Notes: a model not told the origin generated them from the letters alone. Positions 1 to 9,158 are shown, counted from the first letter of the stretch. The stretch: 64,000 nucleotides of DNA from an uncultured Ignisphaera sp. (GCA_938074605.1 CALJEI010000003.1:1-64000); one strand, 5' to 3'. Numbers and translations: made by a program.

Positions 1-2
1 CT

Positions 3-122
3 CTATTAATAAAAGAATATGGTGTATATATAGATAGATTTCTTAAGACTAAGGATCTACCTGATAATTTCATTAAAAACACACCCCTATGCCTATATTA
101 TGTCTTAGGCACATATTTATAA
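3..122 (+). CDS. C-terminal end of a truncated unknown gene
   Basis: An open frame enters from the left edge and ends at TAA 120-122, giving 39 residues that begin LLIKEYGVYIDRF and end YYVLGTYL. The composition (basic and aromatic residues, no low complexity) is compatible with the tail of a real protein. The start lies outside the window, so neither family nor function can be judged. It could equally be a chance open stretch. Confidence 0.3.
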   Translation, partial: LLIKEYGVYIDRFLKTKDLPDNFIKNTPLCLYYVLGTYL

Positions 123-271
123 TGTATCGTGGTAGGTATACGGCTTTCAGTAGTAAATAGTCTATATATTTGTAGATGATATTAAGGATAGTGATGCTAC
201 ACCATTTTCATTTGGAGTGGTTTGAATTTTTAAAGACTTATTCTAGAGGAAAAACTTAAGGTGTAGTAGAG

Positions 272-1456
272 ATGCTGATGCTAATAGTATTTATATTTTC
301 AATTGTAGCCGCCTTTACATTGATTGCTAGAAAACTCAATATTGCAATAGCACTAGGATTAGCACTACTCATTTACACAATACCTTTTTTAAGACTAGAT
401 ATCATAAGAATTTTGGTTGAAGTTCTTTTTAGTAAAACTCTTTTACAAACCATAACATCTCTTGTGCTAGCTATGTTTTTAGCAGATCTATATAGGCTAA
501 CACATGTAGCAGATAAGGTGGTTAGCTCTCTAGAATCTCTAAATCCTAGGGTAGCTGCCATCTCCATACCAGCGATTATAGGGCTTCTACCAATGCCTGC
601 AGGGGCCTATATTTCAGCATCAGTTATAAATCCACTTTATACAAAGTGTCGACTAGATCCCCATGAAAAAACATTTCTAAACTACTGGTTTAGACATATA
701 TGGGTTACTATATGGCCGCTATATCAATCAGTAATACTAGCTTCAGCTATACTTAATACAAGCTTTAATACAATTATTTTCCATAACTGGCCAATATTTG
801 TAGCAGCTATAGTGGGAGGTGCTATTACATCGAGGTCAATACTATATAGAATTAATAGTAACTGTATAGGGTATAGAGATAAATGTCTTAGAGATTTAAT
901 GCATCTATGGCCATTCATAGCTATAGTGGTAATGGTTATGGTGTTGAAACTACCTCTACCACTTACATTAGCTATAACCATTATACTATTTATAGCTGTG
1001 TATAGACCTTCAATAAATATAATCAGAGATAGTGTTAGATATTCTTTTGATATAACAATAATAGTTCTTGTAATTGAATCACTAATTTTTAGTAGGGTTA
1101 TAATAGATACAGGGTTATCCTATCAATTAGCAGAGTACTTAGTGTCATATGTAGATATCTCCGTATTTATGATACCGCTTCTAATGGTTATTACAACAGG
1201 GTTTGAATTTACATTTGTTGCTATTGCATTTCCATCACTGCAACCTCTTCTCAATAGCTATAGAGTAACATTAGCGTTTATGGGGGGCTACATAGGGGCA
1301 ATGCTATCACCAGTACATGCATGTCTAATACTTTCAGCAAAATTCTTTAAATCAAATCTAAAGGATGTGTATAGTAGATACCTTATTTTAACGGCTATTC
1401 TAACAATACTAATAGTTATTGCTATACTAATAGCTAACAATATAGTGTACAGCTAA
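272..1456 (+). CDS. DUF401-family integral membrane protein
   Basis: A 394-residue polytopic membrane protein with about ten hydrophobic segments over its whole length. The GLLPMPAGAYISAS stretch near residue 110, the following Arg-His-Trp segment (FRHIWVTIWPLYQ), and a second small-residue block near residue 340 (GGYIGAMLSPVHACLILS) resemble the archaeal/bacterial DUF401 (AF0261-like) family. That family is related to ion-transporter-type permeases, but its substrate is unknown. The start ATG has GGTG (SD) followed by a short spacer, which agrees with other genes here. It stands alone, convergent with the next gene. Family assignment is from remembered motifs; function is not inferred. Confidence 0.65.
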   Translation: MLMLIVFIFSIVAAFTLIARKLNIAIALGLALLIYTIPFLRLDIIRILVEVLFSKTLLQTITSLVLAMFLADLYRLTHVADKVVSSLESLNPRVAAISIPAIIGLLPMPAGAYISASVINPLYTKCRLDPHEKTFLNYWFRHIWVTIWPLYQSVILASAILNTSFNTIIFHNWPIFVAAIVGGAITSRSILYRINSNCIGYRDKCLRDLMHLWPFIAIVVMVMVLKLPLPLTLAITIILFIAVYRPSINIIRDSVRYSFDITIIVLVIESLIFSRVIIDTGLSYQLAEYLVSYVDISVFMIPLLMVITTGFEFTFVAIAFPSLQPLLNSYRVTLAFMGGYIGAMLSPVHACLILSAKFFKSNLKDVYSRYLILTAILTILIVIAILIANNIVYS

Positions 1457-1513
1457 TATAGCTGTATTGGTGTGTAGATGAATATTTATAAAAAATATTG
1501 ATTGTATTATTAC

Positions 1514-2155
1514 CTATATTTGAATTGCTTCTGACGATATTTTACTTTCTATACTTTTGGTTTCTATAAATGCTAGTATCCATGCTATAAATTGTGATAT
1601 AGTTATGAATATTCCTAGTATTAGGAGTATTGCAGCTACTAGAAATATTGTTGAGTTAAATGCATCTCTAAGTTTAAAAAAGTATATTATGTTTCCTATA
1701 TAGCCTATTAGAAAGAGTATTCCACCTATAACAGCAATAGCTATACCACCAAATACTACACCGATATTCATTGAAACTCCACCAGCAATAATGATTAGTA
1801 AAGCTAGAATGAGTATAGTAATCCCCCAGATATAACCTATTCTCAAAAGCTTTGATGCAGTTGAAAATTCTGTAGATTTCCATTCGGCAAAGCGCTTTGC
1901 AGATGGTAGTAGAAAGGCATATACTGCTACAATAATAAGTATTAAGCTAATTAGGATAGCTATAAGAAGCCCTATTGCTGTAACAAGTATGTTCAATATA
2001 TTAAATGTAAACATAGTGATTGATAGCGATAGGGATGAGATGGCGATAATTAGGGTGGCTATTATTAGGAGTAGTGAGGCCATTCTTAATTTACCTAAGG
2101 CAGTTAATACATTTTCTCTTTGTTTAGAAGTCGATGCTACTTCTGGTGATGACAA
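1514..2155 (-). CDS. Multi-pass membrane protein, DUF973-like
   Basis: About 213 residues with five or six strongly hydrophobic segments, a hydrophilic N-terminus of about 25 residues, and a conserved-looking middle (LPSAKRFAEWKS followed by LLRIGYIWG). The alternation of long TM helices and the 'LRIGYIWG' element recall crenarchaeal DUF973 proteins, which have no known function. A TTG at 2155 is taken as the start because GGTG precedes it by 4 nt; a GTG at 2170 is the longer alternative. Convergent with the DUF401 gene and divergent from the MFS gene that follows. The DUF assignment is tentative. Confidence 0.55.
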   Translation of the reverse strand: MSSPEVASTSKQRENVLTALGKLRMASLLLIIATLIIAISSLSLSITMFTFNILNILVTAIGLLIAILISLILIIVAVYAFLLPSAKRFAEWKSTEFSTASKLLRIGYIWGITILILALLIIIAGGVSMNIGVVFGGIAIAVIGGILFLIGYIGNIIYFFKLRDAFNSTIFLVAAILLILGIFITISQFIAWILAFIETKSIESKISSEAIQI

Positions 2156-2283
2156 AATACACCCCCACACTTTACATATAGAGTGCCCTCCATATATAAC
2201 CCTTTCTCTTTTTTAGAAATTGCAATAGTTTTAGCTGATTGGAGGAAGAGATAACATATATTTAAAGGAGGGTTCTTACTAAG

Positions 2284-3561
2284 ATGTTAAGCATGTTTAT
2301 AGCTAATTGTGGGGTAAAGCCTGTTATGTTAAACTACAGAAATTATGTAGGTATCATGATGGCTATGCTTATAGCTACTACAGTAGGTTCTCTTTCTGTA
2401 TTTGTTATAGGGACTGTAGCTAAACTTGTTATGGATGATCTTAAGCTGCCCTATGGTGTAATGGGTGTAGTAATATCTATGCAGAGAGTAGCATCAACAT
2501 TATCAGCACTTTTTATGGGTTATGTGATAGATTATATGGGGCCTTTTAAAATACTTGTTATAGCTATGTCTTTTTCAACTCTTTCACTATTTCTAACGCC
2601 TTTATCAAGAGATCTATGGATGCTTTTATTAACAAGAATAATAGCTGGTATGGTGTTTTCTGCGTATTGGCCTTCGTGTACAAAGATATCCTCACTCTAC
2701 ATACCAAGGAGCAGACTAGGGCTTGCAACAGCAATATTTGAGTCAGGGTCTATAGTTGGAGTTTTACTAACGTATATACTAATACCATATACAAATGCAT
2801 GGAAACAGTTATTCTTTATAGTAGCAGTAATATCCATATTTTCACTTCTTACAATAATAGCATTACTGCCAAGAGGTATAGAGACTGGATATAGACAACT
2901 AGAAAAGAGACAGAGTAGCATGGGTGGTGCTATTGTATATAAAGGAGTGCTGAGAAATATTATAATAATATTCTTTGCATTTCTATTTGCTTTACAGCCC
3001 TGGGCATTTTATACATCATGGCTTTCAACATTTTTAGTAGAGAAGTTTATGGTTGAGCTAAAGGATATATGGATTCCTATATCACTATTCCTGCTAACTG
3101 GAATGGCCTTTGGAATACTATCATCAATATTATCTGATAAAATAGGTGGTTTGATGGGAAGGAAAATAGTTCTTGTAGTTACACTAGCAACTACATCTAT
3201 AACTCTATTTATGCTCGCTATAGAAAAAGGTATATATACATGGGTCTTGCTAGCACTAGCAATTATCTCACATAGAGCATTTCTACCCCTTGCATGGACA
3301 ATTATAAATGATATAACACCGGCAAATTTTGTAGGTATAGTTAGTGGTGTAAATGCTTTAGCAGGGCAAATTGCAATGATGATAGCACCAATAATTATAG
3401 CATATACTAGGGAGGTTCTAGGAACCTTTGACATCTCCATAGTACTACTATCAATATTTACAGTAATACCAATACCTCTATATCTATGGCTAAAACCATT
3501 TAAATTAAAGGAGTTTAAAAGCCATAGAAATTTAATTTTAAATACTGACAAGATTACTTAA
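2284..3561 (+). CDS. Major facilitator superfamily transporter
   Basis: A 425-residue protein with about 12 predicted TM helices. The loop after TM2 carries the MFS motif-A signature (GYVIDYMGPFK), with a second copy in the C-terminal half (SDKIGGLMGRK), as expected for the two-fold MFS repeat. A basic hydrophilic loop near residues 200-215 fits the central cytoplasmic linker. It should move a small solute across the cytoplasmic membrane by secondary transport; the substrate cannot be told from sequence. Start ATG 2284 follows a GGAGGG-type SD, and an A/T-rich TTTAAA element at about 2260 could be the promoter. Monocistronic by spacing. Confidence 0.8.
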   Translation: MLSMFIANCGVKPVMLNYRNYVGIMMAMLIATTVGSLSVFVIGTVAKLVMDDLKLPYGVMGVVISMQRVASTLSALFMGYVIDYMGPFKILVIAMSFSTLSLFLTPLSRDLWMLLLTRIIAGMVFSAYWPSCTKISSLYIPRSRLGLATAIFESGSIVGVLLTYILIPYTNAWKQLFFIVAVISIFSLLTIIALLPRGIETGYRQLEKRQSSMGGAIVYKGVLRNIIIIFFAFLFALQPWAFYTSWLSTFLVEKFMVELKDIWIPISLFLLTGMAFGILSSILSDKIGGLMGRKIVLVVTLATTSITLFMLAIEKGIYTWVLLALAIISHRAFLPLAWTIINDITPANFVGIVSGVNALAGQIAMMIAPIIIAYTREVLGTFDISIVLLSIFTVIPIPLYLWLKPFKLKEFKSHRNLILNTDKIT

Positions 3562-3715
3562 ATGTATGGGCAACATCTCTATTTAAGTGAAGGTAGAGAT
3601 AAGGTGAAGAAGTTGCTATTGAATTGTATAACTAAAGGTGATGTTGAGGGATAAATCTAATTATAACTATATTTAATTTGTTAACCTTAATGTATTATGT
3701 GGTTGGTGAAGTTCT

Positions 3716-4126
3716 ATGGGCTTGTCTTTGGCAATGAAAAAACTTGTTGTTGAGATTAGTAAAATTATTTTCTATATATATGCTTTTCTATGGCTTGTAA
3801 AACCGAGGAAGGCAAAATCTATAGATGAAGTCTATTGGCTTTTCTATATAGATTTTCTAAGACTTAATCCAAAGGATGTTGAAATTATTAAAATGAATAG
3901 CCATGAGCTTATTACAAGGTGTAGAAATCCATGTCCAATTCTAGCTTTAGCACAGCATTTAAATCTTGATACAAGATATGTCTGTAGAATTGTTTCAGAA
4001 TCTGTTTGTAGATATGTATTAAAGAGATTGAATGTAGATATAGTTTTTGAGAGAAATTATAGCTATATAAGACCTTATGCAAATGGTTGTGAGGAACGTA
4101 TTATATTAAAATCTCAAAAAGAATAA
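3716..4126 (+). CDS. Conserved-looking small protein with CxxxC motif
   Basis: A 136-residue protein with a hydrophobic N-terminal segment (residues 10-25) and a soluble C-terminal domain. The domain contains RCRNPCPILALAQHLNLDTR, a second Cys in the VCRIVSE segment, and YIRPYANGCEERI at the end. The Cys-rich core with CPI and the terminal C-E-E resemble small L-2-amino-thiazoline-4-carboxylic-acid-hydrolase-like or V4R-like domains, but I do not recognise it securely. Start ATG has GGTGAA 5 nt upstream. Its stop is only about 50 bp from the next start, so it is probably co-transcribed with the DUF131-like and riboflavin kinase genes. Confidence 0.6.
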   Translation: MGLSLAMKKLVVEISKIIFYIYAFLWLVKPRKAKSIDEVYWLFYIDFLRLNPKDVEIIKMNSHELITRCRNPCPILALAQHLNLDTRYVCRIVSESVCRYVLKRLNVDIVFERNYSYIRPYANGCEERIILKSQKE

Positions 4127-4175
4127 TGTGGTCTTCAAATTTATTTATAAATCCTTTACTAAATATGGTGAAATA

Positions 4176-4514
4176 TTGGTAGTGGCTCAAAACGACATAG
4201 AATATATGGTGTATGTTGGGTTGGAGTTAGAGAAACTGGGATTTATACTTATAGTGATAGGGATAATCATGGTGTTTATAGCTGCTATAGCCCCTCTATT
4301 CACCATTATAACTACTAATATAGCTAATGTTGAGATATCTGGTGCTGGTTGTATAGTGCTATTCTTTATACCAATATGTTTTGGCTATGGAGAATTTGCA
4401 TTACAGCTAATAATAATAGCTATAATTTTAGCTATAGTGTTAGCTGTTACATATTTTATTATCTATAGAATGGCTGTAGGTATTTTAAAATCAGAGAAAG
4501 CTACATATATATAG
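4176..4514 (+). CDS. DUF131-like small membrane protein
   Basis: A protein of about 112 residues with three hydrophobic helices: LGFILIVIGIIMVFIAAI, a central Gly/Cys helix ending FFIPICFGYG, and a C-terminal helix. The helix order and the I-P-I-x-FG element resemble the archaeal DUF131 (TIGR00304) family of unknown function. Start choice is uncertain. GTG 4128 directly follows the upstream stop, but the extra N-terminal residues look non-conserved. TTG 4176 has GGTGAA 3 nt upstream, and GTG 4182 is also possible. Sits between the Cys-rich protein gene and ribK. Confidence 0.5.
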   Translation: MVVAQNDIEYMVYVGLELEKLGFILIVIGIIMVFIAAIAPLFTIITTNIANVEISGAGCIVLFFIPICFGYGEFALQLIIIAIILAIVLAVTYFIIYRMAVGILKSEKATYI

Positions 4515-4583
4515 ATAGTTGATTTGCATAGTTTTAGCATCGTAGATATTTTTAGATGGTACTGTTATGTAGAGGTGTATAGC

Positions 4584-5003
4584 GTGAGTAATAGATGTGT
4601 CTATCTAAGAGGTAAAGTTTTTTCAGGTGTTGGTGAGGGTAGAATATATGTGGGGCTGTATAGAGATTTGATAAAAAGAGTTCTTGGTATAGAGCCCTAT
4701 CCAGGTACTCTAAATATAGCTCTTGACAATGCCTATATTACTGTAGCTGCAAAACTATTTAAATCAAAACCGCATTTCATTATAGAACCTCCAGCACCAT
4801 CTCTTGCAAAGGGTTTTGTTTGGAAGGCATACATATGGGATACACCATGTTTTATTGTTAGACCATCTATAACTATATATAGTTTTGATGTTATTGAGGT
4901 TATTTCTGATAAAATGCTGAGGGGGTATCTAGGGCTTGACGATGGCTCTATTGTTGAGATTAGAGTACCATTTAATGTAAATGATAGCTGTAGAAATCTG
5001 TAG
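4584..5003 (+). CDS. ribK: CTP-dependent archaeal riboflavin kinase
   Basis: Converts riboflavin to FMN using CTP, the archaeal replacement for bacterial RibF-type kinases; cytoplasmic. The 139-residue product has the features of the DUF120/RibK fold: LRGKVFSGVGEGRIYVGLY near the N-terminus (nucleotide/flavin-binding Gly-rich turn), GIEPYPGTLNI, then GFVWKAYIWDTPCFIVRP and a C-terminal LGLDDGSIVEI. Length matches known RibK proteins. GTG 4584 is chosen because GGTGTA lies exactly 4 nt upstream; a TTG at 4524 would add 20 residues without homology. FMN made here could serve the SagB-like flavoprotein at 24.6 kb. Confidence 0.88.
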   Translation: MSNRCVYLRGKVFSGVGEGRIYVGLYRDLIKRVLGIEPYPGTLNIALDNAYITVAAKLFKSKPHFIIEPPAPSLAKGFVWKAYIWDTPCFIVRPSITIYSFDVIEVISDKMLRGYLGLDDGSIVEIRVPFNVNDSCRNL

Positions 5004-5058
5004 CAGTATTTTACCCTCTGGAAACCACTATATTTGATTCTGGATAGGGGTATGATAA

Positions 5059-5961
5059 ATGAAGAGTATTATAGATCTTATTGGCAATACCCCAATTATA
5101 AAGCTTCAGAGAATTAAGCCTCGTGAAGAAGTTGATATTTTTGTTAAACTAGAGTTTTTTAATCCTACAGGTAGCCATAAAGATAGAATAGCACTTTATA
5201 TGATTAGAGATGCTATTCAGAAATTTAATCTAAAGTTTGGCGATGTTGTAGTTGAGGCTTCTAGTGGTAATACAGCTATATCTGTTGCTTTTATTGCTCG
5301 AATGTTTGGCTTAAAACCAGTAATAGTTATTCCTAGGGGTACTAGTAGAAATAAGGTTGTTGTATTAAAGATGCTAGGAGCAGAAATTATTGAGGGTGGC
5401 GATGATCCTTCTTCAGATGATTACTATATAGAGCTTGCAGAAAGAATTGCAGGGGAGCATGGCTGGGTGTTTTTAAATCAATATGCAAATTCTGCAAATA
5501 TTCTTGCCCACTATGAAACTACGGCCGTTGAAATTTGGGATGCTTTAAATGGAGCTATTAATGCATTTGTAATGGGTATAGGAACTAGTGGAACTATAAT
5601 GGGTGTTGGGAAATTTTTAAAGGAGAGAAAGAAGGATGTAATTATAGCTGCTGTAACACCTAGAGGTTCACCACTTGCTGGAGGATCTATAGGTGATAGG
5701 ATAGAGGGTCTTCTCTATATGGATATACCACCACTACTAGATAGAAGTATTATAGATAAAGTCATTGAAGTATCATATAAAGAAGCCATAGAAATGTGTA
5801 TAAAACTTGCAAAAGAGGAAGGTATATTAGCAGGTATATCATCAGGAGCAAATATCGTTGGGGCACTAAGAATTGCAGAAGAAGTCAAAAAAGGGAATAT
5901 AGTTACATTGATAGTAGATTCAACATTTAGATATATAGATGAAGTTGCAAAACAAATGTAG
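5059..5961 (+). CDS. Cysteine synthase-like PLP enzyme
   Basis: A 300-residue fold-type II PLP-dependent enzyme of the cysteine synthase/cystathionine beta-synthase group. Visible motifs: NPTGSHKDRI with the Schiff-base Lys41, the substrate-loop ASSGNTAIS near residues 67-75, and the phosphate-binding GIGTSGTIMG near residue 175. Near the C-terminus ISSGANIVGA matches the family's cofactor-N1-binding Ser region. The reaction is probably sulfhydrylation of O-acetylserine or O-phosphoserine to cysteine. The exact acceptor cannot be decided; archaeal homologues often use O-phosphoserine. Lies 55 bp after ribK on the same strand with its own SD. Confidence 0.8.
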   Translation: MKSIIDLIGNTPIIKLQRIKPREEVDIFVKLEFFNPTGSHKDRIALYMIRDAIQKFNLKFGDVVVEASSGNTAISVAFIARMFGLKPVIVIPRGTSRNKVVVLKMLGAEIIEGGDDPSSDDYYIELAERIAGEHGWVFLNQYANSANILAHYETTAVEIWDALNGAINAFVMGIGTSGTIMGVGKFLKERKKDVIIAAVTPRGSPLAGGSIGDRIEGLLYMDIPPLLDRSIIDKVIEVSYKEAIEMCIKLAKEEGILAGISSGANIVGALRIAEEVKKGNIVTLIVDSTFRYIDEVAKQM

Positions 5962-6169
5962 ATAGAAAAGGTATGGAGAAGCCATAGATTAACCCATACA
6001 TAGATTTATATTTAATCACTTCAGTATCTCAATCACTTTCTTTGTATTGATCTTGAATTTTCATTAGCTTTACAAAACAAATATAGGATAGCATAAATTA
6101 ATACAAAGCTGAAACAGTTATGTAAAAATATATTTTATTCTTCCCATACTATATTGTTAGGACTACAAT

Positions 6170-7324
6170 ATGTATGGCCTTGAATTTAAAGAGCTATGGG
6201 GTTTGGTTGTTGAGAGATTTAATATGTGGTGGAAGGGGGAGCTCAAAAATCCATTGATACAGATAATAGTTCCTAGAAAAGGTTTTGAGGATAGAACAGC
6301 GGTTATATATAATAGGTGGCATTGGGGATTTGCGAGAAATCCTAATAACCCTAGTGAAACAATTGAATTATTTGTTGAGTGGTGTAAAAATACTGTGTTT
6401 CTTGTAGATTCTTACCCAAATCTATGGATTAATTTAGGGCCTGGTATTGTAGCTGGTTATTTTGGTGCTAAAGTAGTTTTTAAGAATGATACTGTTTGGT
6501 TTGGAGCTTCTGCGGATCCAAATGAGTCAAAGGATTGGAGTGAAATAGATCATATGGTGGAATTCAGTGAGGGAAATTTTTGGTGGAGAAAAACTTTAGA
6601 TATAACTATATATGCTTTAAGGCATGGTGGAGGGAGATATGTTGTTGGTATTACCGATTTAGGTGGAGTACACGATATTCTAGCCTCTTTAAGAGGGACA
6701 CAAAATCTTATTAAAGATATGTACTATAATCCTCAAAAAGTTGAAGAGATTTCATGGAAAATTCTAGGGCTTTGGCATATCTATTACGATAAACTCTACG
6801 AAGTTATTACACAGTGGCAGCATGGTATTTCTGCTTGGATGGGGTTGTGGAGCCCAAGGAAGTGGTATCCTATACAATGTGATTTATCTGCATTACTTTC
6901 ACCAAAACTCTTTCAAAAATTTATCTTCCCAATACTAGAGGAACAGTGTAATAAATTAAATCATACAATATATCATTTAGATGGACCTGGGGAGTTACCC
7001 CATATAGACTACATACTAGGAATAGATAGACTTAATGGTATACAGTGGGTTCCAGGTGCAGCAATGGAGGCATTGAATAGAGACTGTGGTTCAGAATATT
7101 GGCTACCACTATATAGAAAAATTTTAGAACATAAAAAGAATCTAGTGCTATATACGCCATATAATAGAGTTATAGAGCTTCTAGAAAAACTTCCAACAAC
7201 TAGAGGGGTAGCAATACAAACATTTTGCCCCGATTCTAAAGTAGCAAAAACATTAATAGATAAACTTATAGATAAAGGGATTATAGATTGGGAATTCTAT
7301 AGAGAAACACTGCTTTTAAACTAA
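6170..7324 (+). CDS. UroD-fold methyltransferase-like protein (solitary)
   Basis: A 384-residue protein of the uroporphyrinogen decarboxylase/cobalamin methyltransferase superfamily. Family-like elements are the central LGGVHDILASLRG segment, the later TIYHLDGPGELPHID (the H-x-D-G element near the active-site end of the barrel), and a C-terminal GVAIQTFCPDS. It lacks the N-terminal RxPVWxMRQAGR signature of true UroD, so heme synthesis is unlikely. Unlike the 31.5 kb homologue it has no corrinoid-protein gene beside it. Many Trp residues are notable. The reaction is unknown; methyl transfer or a decarboxylase-like role is inferred from fold only. Confidence 0.6.
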   Translation: MYGLEFKELWGLVVERFNMWWKGELKNPLIQIIVPRKGFEDRTAVIYNRWHWGFARNPNNPSETIELFVEWCKNTVFLVDSYPNLWINLGPGIVAGYFGAKVVFKNDTVWFGASADPNESKDWSEIDHMVEFSEGNFWWRKTLDITIYALRHGGGRYVVGITDLGGVHDILASLRGTQNLIKDMYYNPQKVEEISWKILGLWHIYYDKLYEVITQWQHGISAWMGLWSPRKWYPIQCDLSALLSPKLFQKFIFPILEEQCNKLNHTIYHLDGPGELPHIDYILGIDRLNGIQWVPGAAMEALNRDCGSEYWLPLYRKILEHKKNLVLYTPYNRVIELLEKLPTTRGVAIQTFCPDSKVAKTLIDKLIDKGIIDWEFYRETLLLN

Positions 7325-7439
7325 ATTATTTTTTACAGCTTCTCTCTACTAGTAGTTTCTATTAAATAGATTAGTGTGATATGTTATTAGCTTCAAGTTT
7401 TAAATACTCTATTAATAGAGTGATGGGGTGTTTTAGCCT

Positions 7440-7793
7440 ATGGAGTTTGAAGTAGATATAGATAGTAATGAGGTTGAGGAATACGATGTATTGAATAGTA
7501 TAGTGGGCGATAGACTGTATATGGCTATTTTACTAATTCTTTTAAAGAATGAAATATTTAATGAACAGCATGCAATATCAACTTCTGATATCTATAGAAT
7601 TGTAAGAAGAGAATTTGATAAAAATGCTAGATATCTACAGATTTGGAAGAGACTCTATAGACTGCTAGAATATGGTGTAGTAGAACGAGTTGGAGATAAC
7701 CCAGTGAAGTGGTATTTAAAAAAAGAAAACATAGGTAGAGTAACCAACATAATATCTAAACAACAATTTTTAAATACTAATACAAAGAAGTAG
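7440..7793 (+). CDS. Small winged-helix DNA-binding protein
   Basis: A 117-residue protein with an acidic N-terminal 20 residues, then a helical segment (RLYMAILLILLKNE), an HTH-like stretch (ISTSDIYRIVRREF), a recognition-helix candidate (YLQIWKRLYRLLEYGVVERVG), and a short beta-wing ending WYLKKEN. The order helix-helix-recognition helix-wing and the typical phrase LLEYGVVER fit archaeal wHTH regulators. A GGGGTG SD precedes the ATG. It converges with the aminotransferase gene on the other strand. Regulatory target unknown. Confidence 0.6.
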   Translation: MEFEVDIDSNEVEEYDVLNSIVGDRLYMAILLILLKNEIFNEQHAISTSDIYRIVRREFDKNARYLQIWKRLYRLLEYGVVERVGDNPVKWYLKKENIGRVTNIISKQQFLNTNTKK

Positions 7794-7818
7794 CGATACT
7801 ATATATGGTATTGAAGCC

Positions 7819-9021
7819 TTAATCTAATAATTTCATTTTAGCATACTGTTTTCTAAGTTCCTCAAGTGAATTGAGGGTATATCTAATGTTTTTATTAAAT
7901 AGCTCTGGTTTTTGTCCAATACCTATTCTAATGTAGCCTTTTGCTTCAAAGCATTCACCTGGGTTAATCAATATGCTATATCTTTTGTATAGGTCATATG
8001 TTAGTTCAAGGGTGTTGGTGGTCCATGGTATTCTTGTCCAAATAAATGCTCCTGCTAATGGCCAGTAAACCTCTATAATATTTTCTCTAATTGTGAATTC
8101 TTTTTTAAGAATCTTTATATTCTTTTCAATTATTTCTTTGGCTCTTTTTCGCAGTTTCTCTACATTGTTTTGTGTAAGAATTTTAGAAGCTATATAGTCA
8201 CTTAAAATTGATGGTGCTATACTTGTATAGTCTTTTAAACCCAACATTCTATCAACTATTTTCCTTAGTTTTACAGCTATCCATCCTATTCTTAGACCTG
8301 GAAGGCCATATACTTTTGAGAGCCCTGATATAGATACTGCATTCTCCCCCTCAATAACTTGTATAACACTATTCTTTGGCTCACCTCTTTCAGACCCCCA
8401 ATAAACCTCATCGAATACTAGAAGTGTTCCAGTTTTTATAGACTCTTCTGCAAGCTCATTAAGCTCATTTCTATCCATATATGAACCTGTTGGATTATTA
8501 GGATCTGTAATAAATATTGCTTTAGGTCTATACCTTATCATAAGCTCTATAGCTTTCTCTACAGGAAATCTCCAGTCTGGAGGCTTTCTCCACAAATACA
8601 TAATGTTTGCCCCAATCCACTTTAGAAGCCCTGGCACTTGCATATAGTTTGGCATATCAACAATAACAGTATCCCCCATTGAAATAATGCTAAATACTGT
8701 AAGAAAGTTTGATTCAGCTGAACCATTAGTTACAATAATATCTTCAGCTTCAACAGCCCCTCCATATAATTCAGCTATTCTCTCCCTTAGTTCAAGAGAG
8801 CCTCTAGTCCATCCATAGCTAATTTCAAGCTTAAGAATATCGCTAATGTTTATACCATATTCCTCTAACTCTAAAAGTGATAATGGATGAACACCACTTT
8901 CACTAAGTACAACTGATGCAGTATTTTCATGAAGACTTTGCCACCTCTCTAAACAAAAATACTGTAAACCCTCTATAGCTTCACCAAATAGTATATCTCT
9001 AAGTTTCTCTGGAATACCTAT
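7819..9021 (-). CDS. Class I/II aminotransferase with putative ATA start
   Basis: A 400-residue fold-type I PLP aminotransferase when read from ATA 9021. The first standard start in frame (ATG 8679) would remove 114 residues, including ISYGWTRGSLELRERIAELYG and the cofactor-phosphate loop VTNGSAESN (about residues 97-105), which the family needs. Further motifs in full-length numbering: DPNNPTG with Asn near 175, VFDEVY with Asp204/Tyr207, SLSK-type segment SGLSKVYG with Lys236, then GLRIGW. Only two codons separate the ATA from the upstream in-frame stop TGA, and GGTGAT lies exactly 5 nt before it. Substrate unknown. No frameshift or internal stop is seen. Confidence 0.75.
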   Translation of the reverse strand: MGIPEKLRDILFGEAIEGLQYFCLERWQSLHENTASVVLSESGVHPLSLLELEEYGINISDILKLEISYGWTRGSLELRERIAELYGGAVEAEDIIVTNGSAESNFLTVFSIISMGDTVIVDMPNYMQVPGLLKWIGANIMYLWRKPPDWRFPVEKAIELMIRYRPKAIFITDPNNPTGSYMDRNELNELAEESIKTGTLLVFDEVYWGSERGEPKNSVIQVIEGENAVSISGLSKVYGLPGLRIGWIAVKLRKIVDRMLGLKDYTSIAPSILSDYIASKILTQNNVEKLRKRAKEIIEKNIKILKKEFTIRENIIEVYWPLAGAFIWTRIPWTTNTLELTYDLYKRYSILINPGECFEAKGYIRIGIGQKPELFNKNIRYTLNSLEELRKQYAKMKLLD

Positions 9022-9032
9022 ATGTAATCACC
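9022..9032 (-). promoter_or_regulatory. SD motif placing an ATA initiator
   Basis: On the minus strand GGTGAT occupies 9032-9027, followed by TACAT and then ATA (9021-9019), GGT, ATT, CCA, GAG. The stop TGA of this frame lies inside the SD. The spacer of 5 nt equals that of well-supported genes here such as the translin-like gene and the gene at 18878. No ATG, GTG or TTG exists in frame between the stop and position 8679. Confidence 0.6.
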
Positions 9033-9158
9033 AACAATATTAGGTCTTAATACTACAGTAATATGTCTCAATAAAAAAGATAGTGGTATGACTACACTAT
9101 TTCTATAGCTATCTACATGTATAGATAAATTCTATTCTAAGTTTTATTCCATCTATAG

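Noticed and set aside
7819-8679. Aminotransferase as a 286-residue gene from ATG 8679
   Set aside because: This would drop the cofactor-binding N-terminal part, which is clearly encoded in frame upstream.
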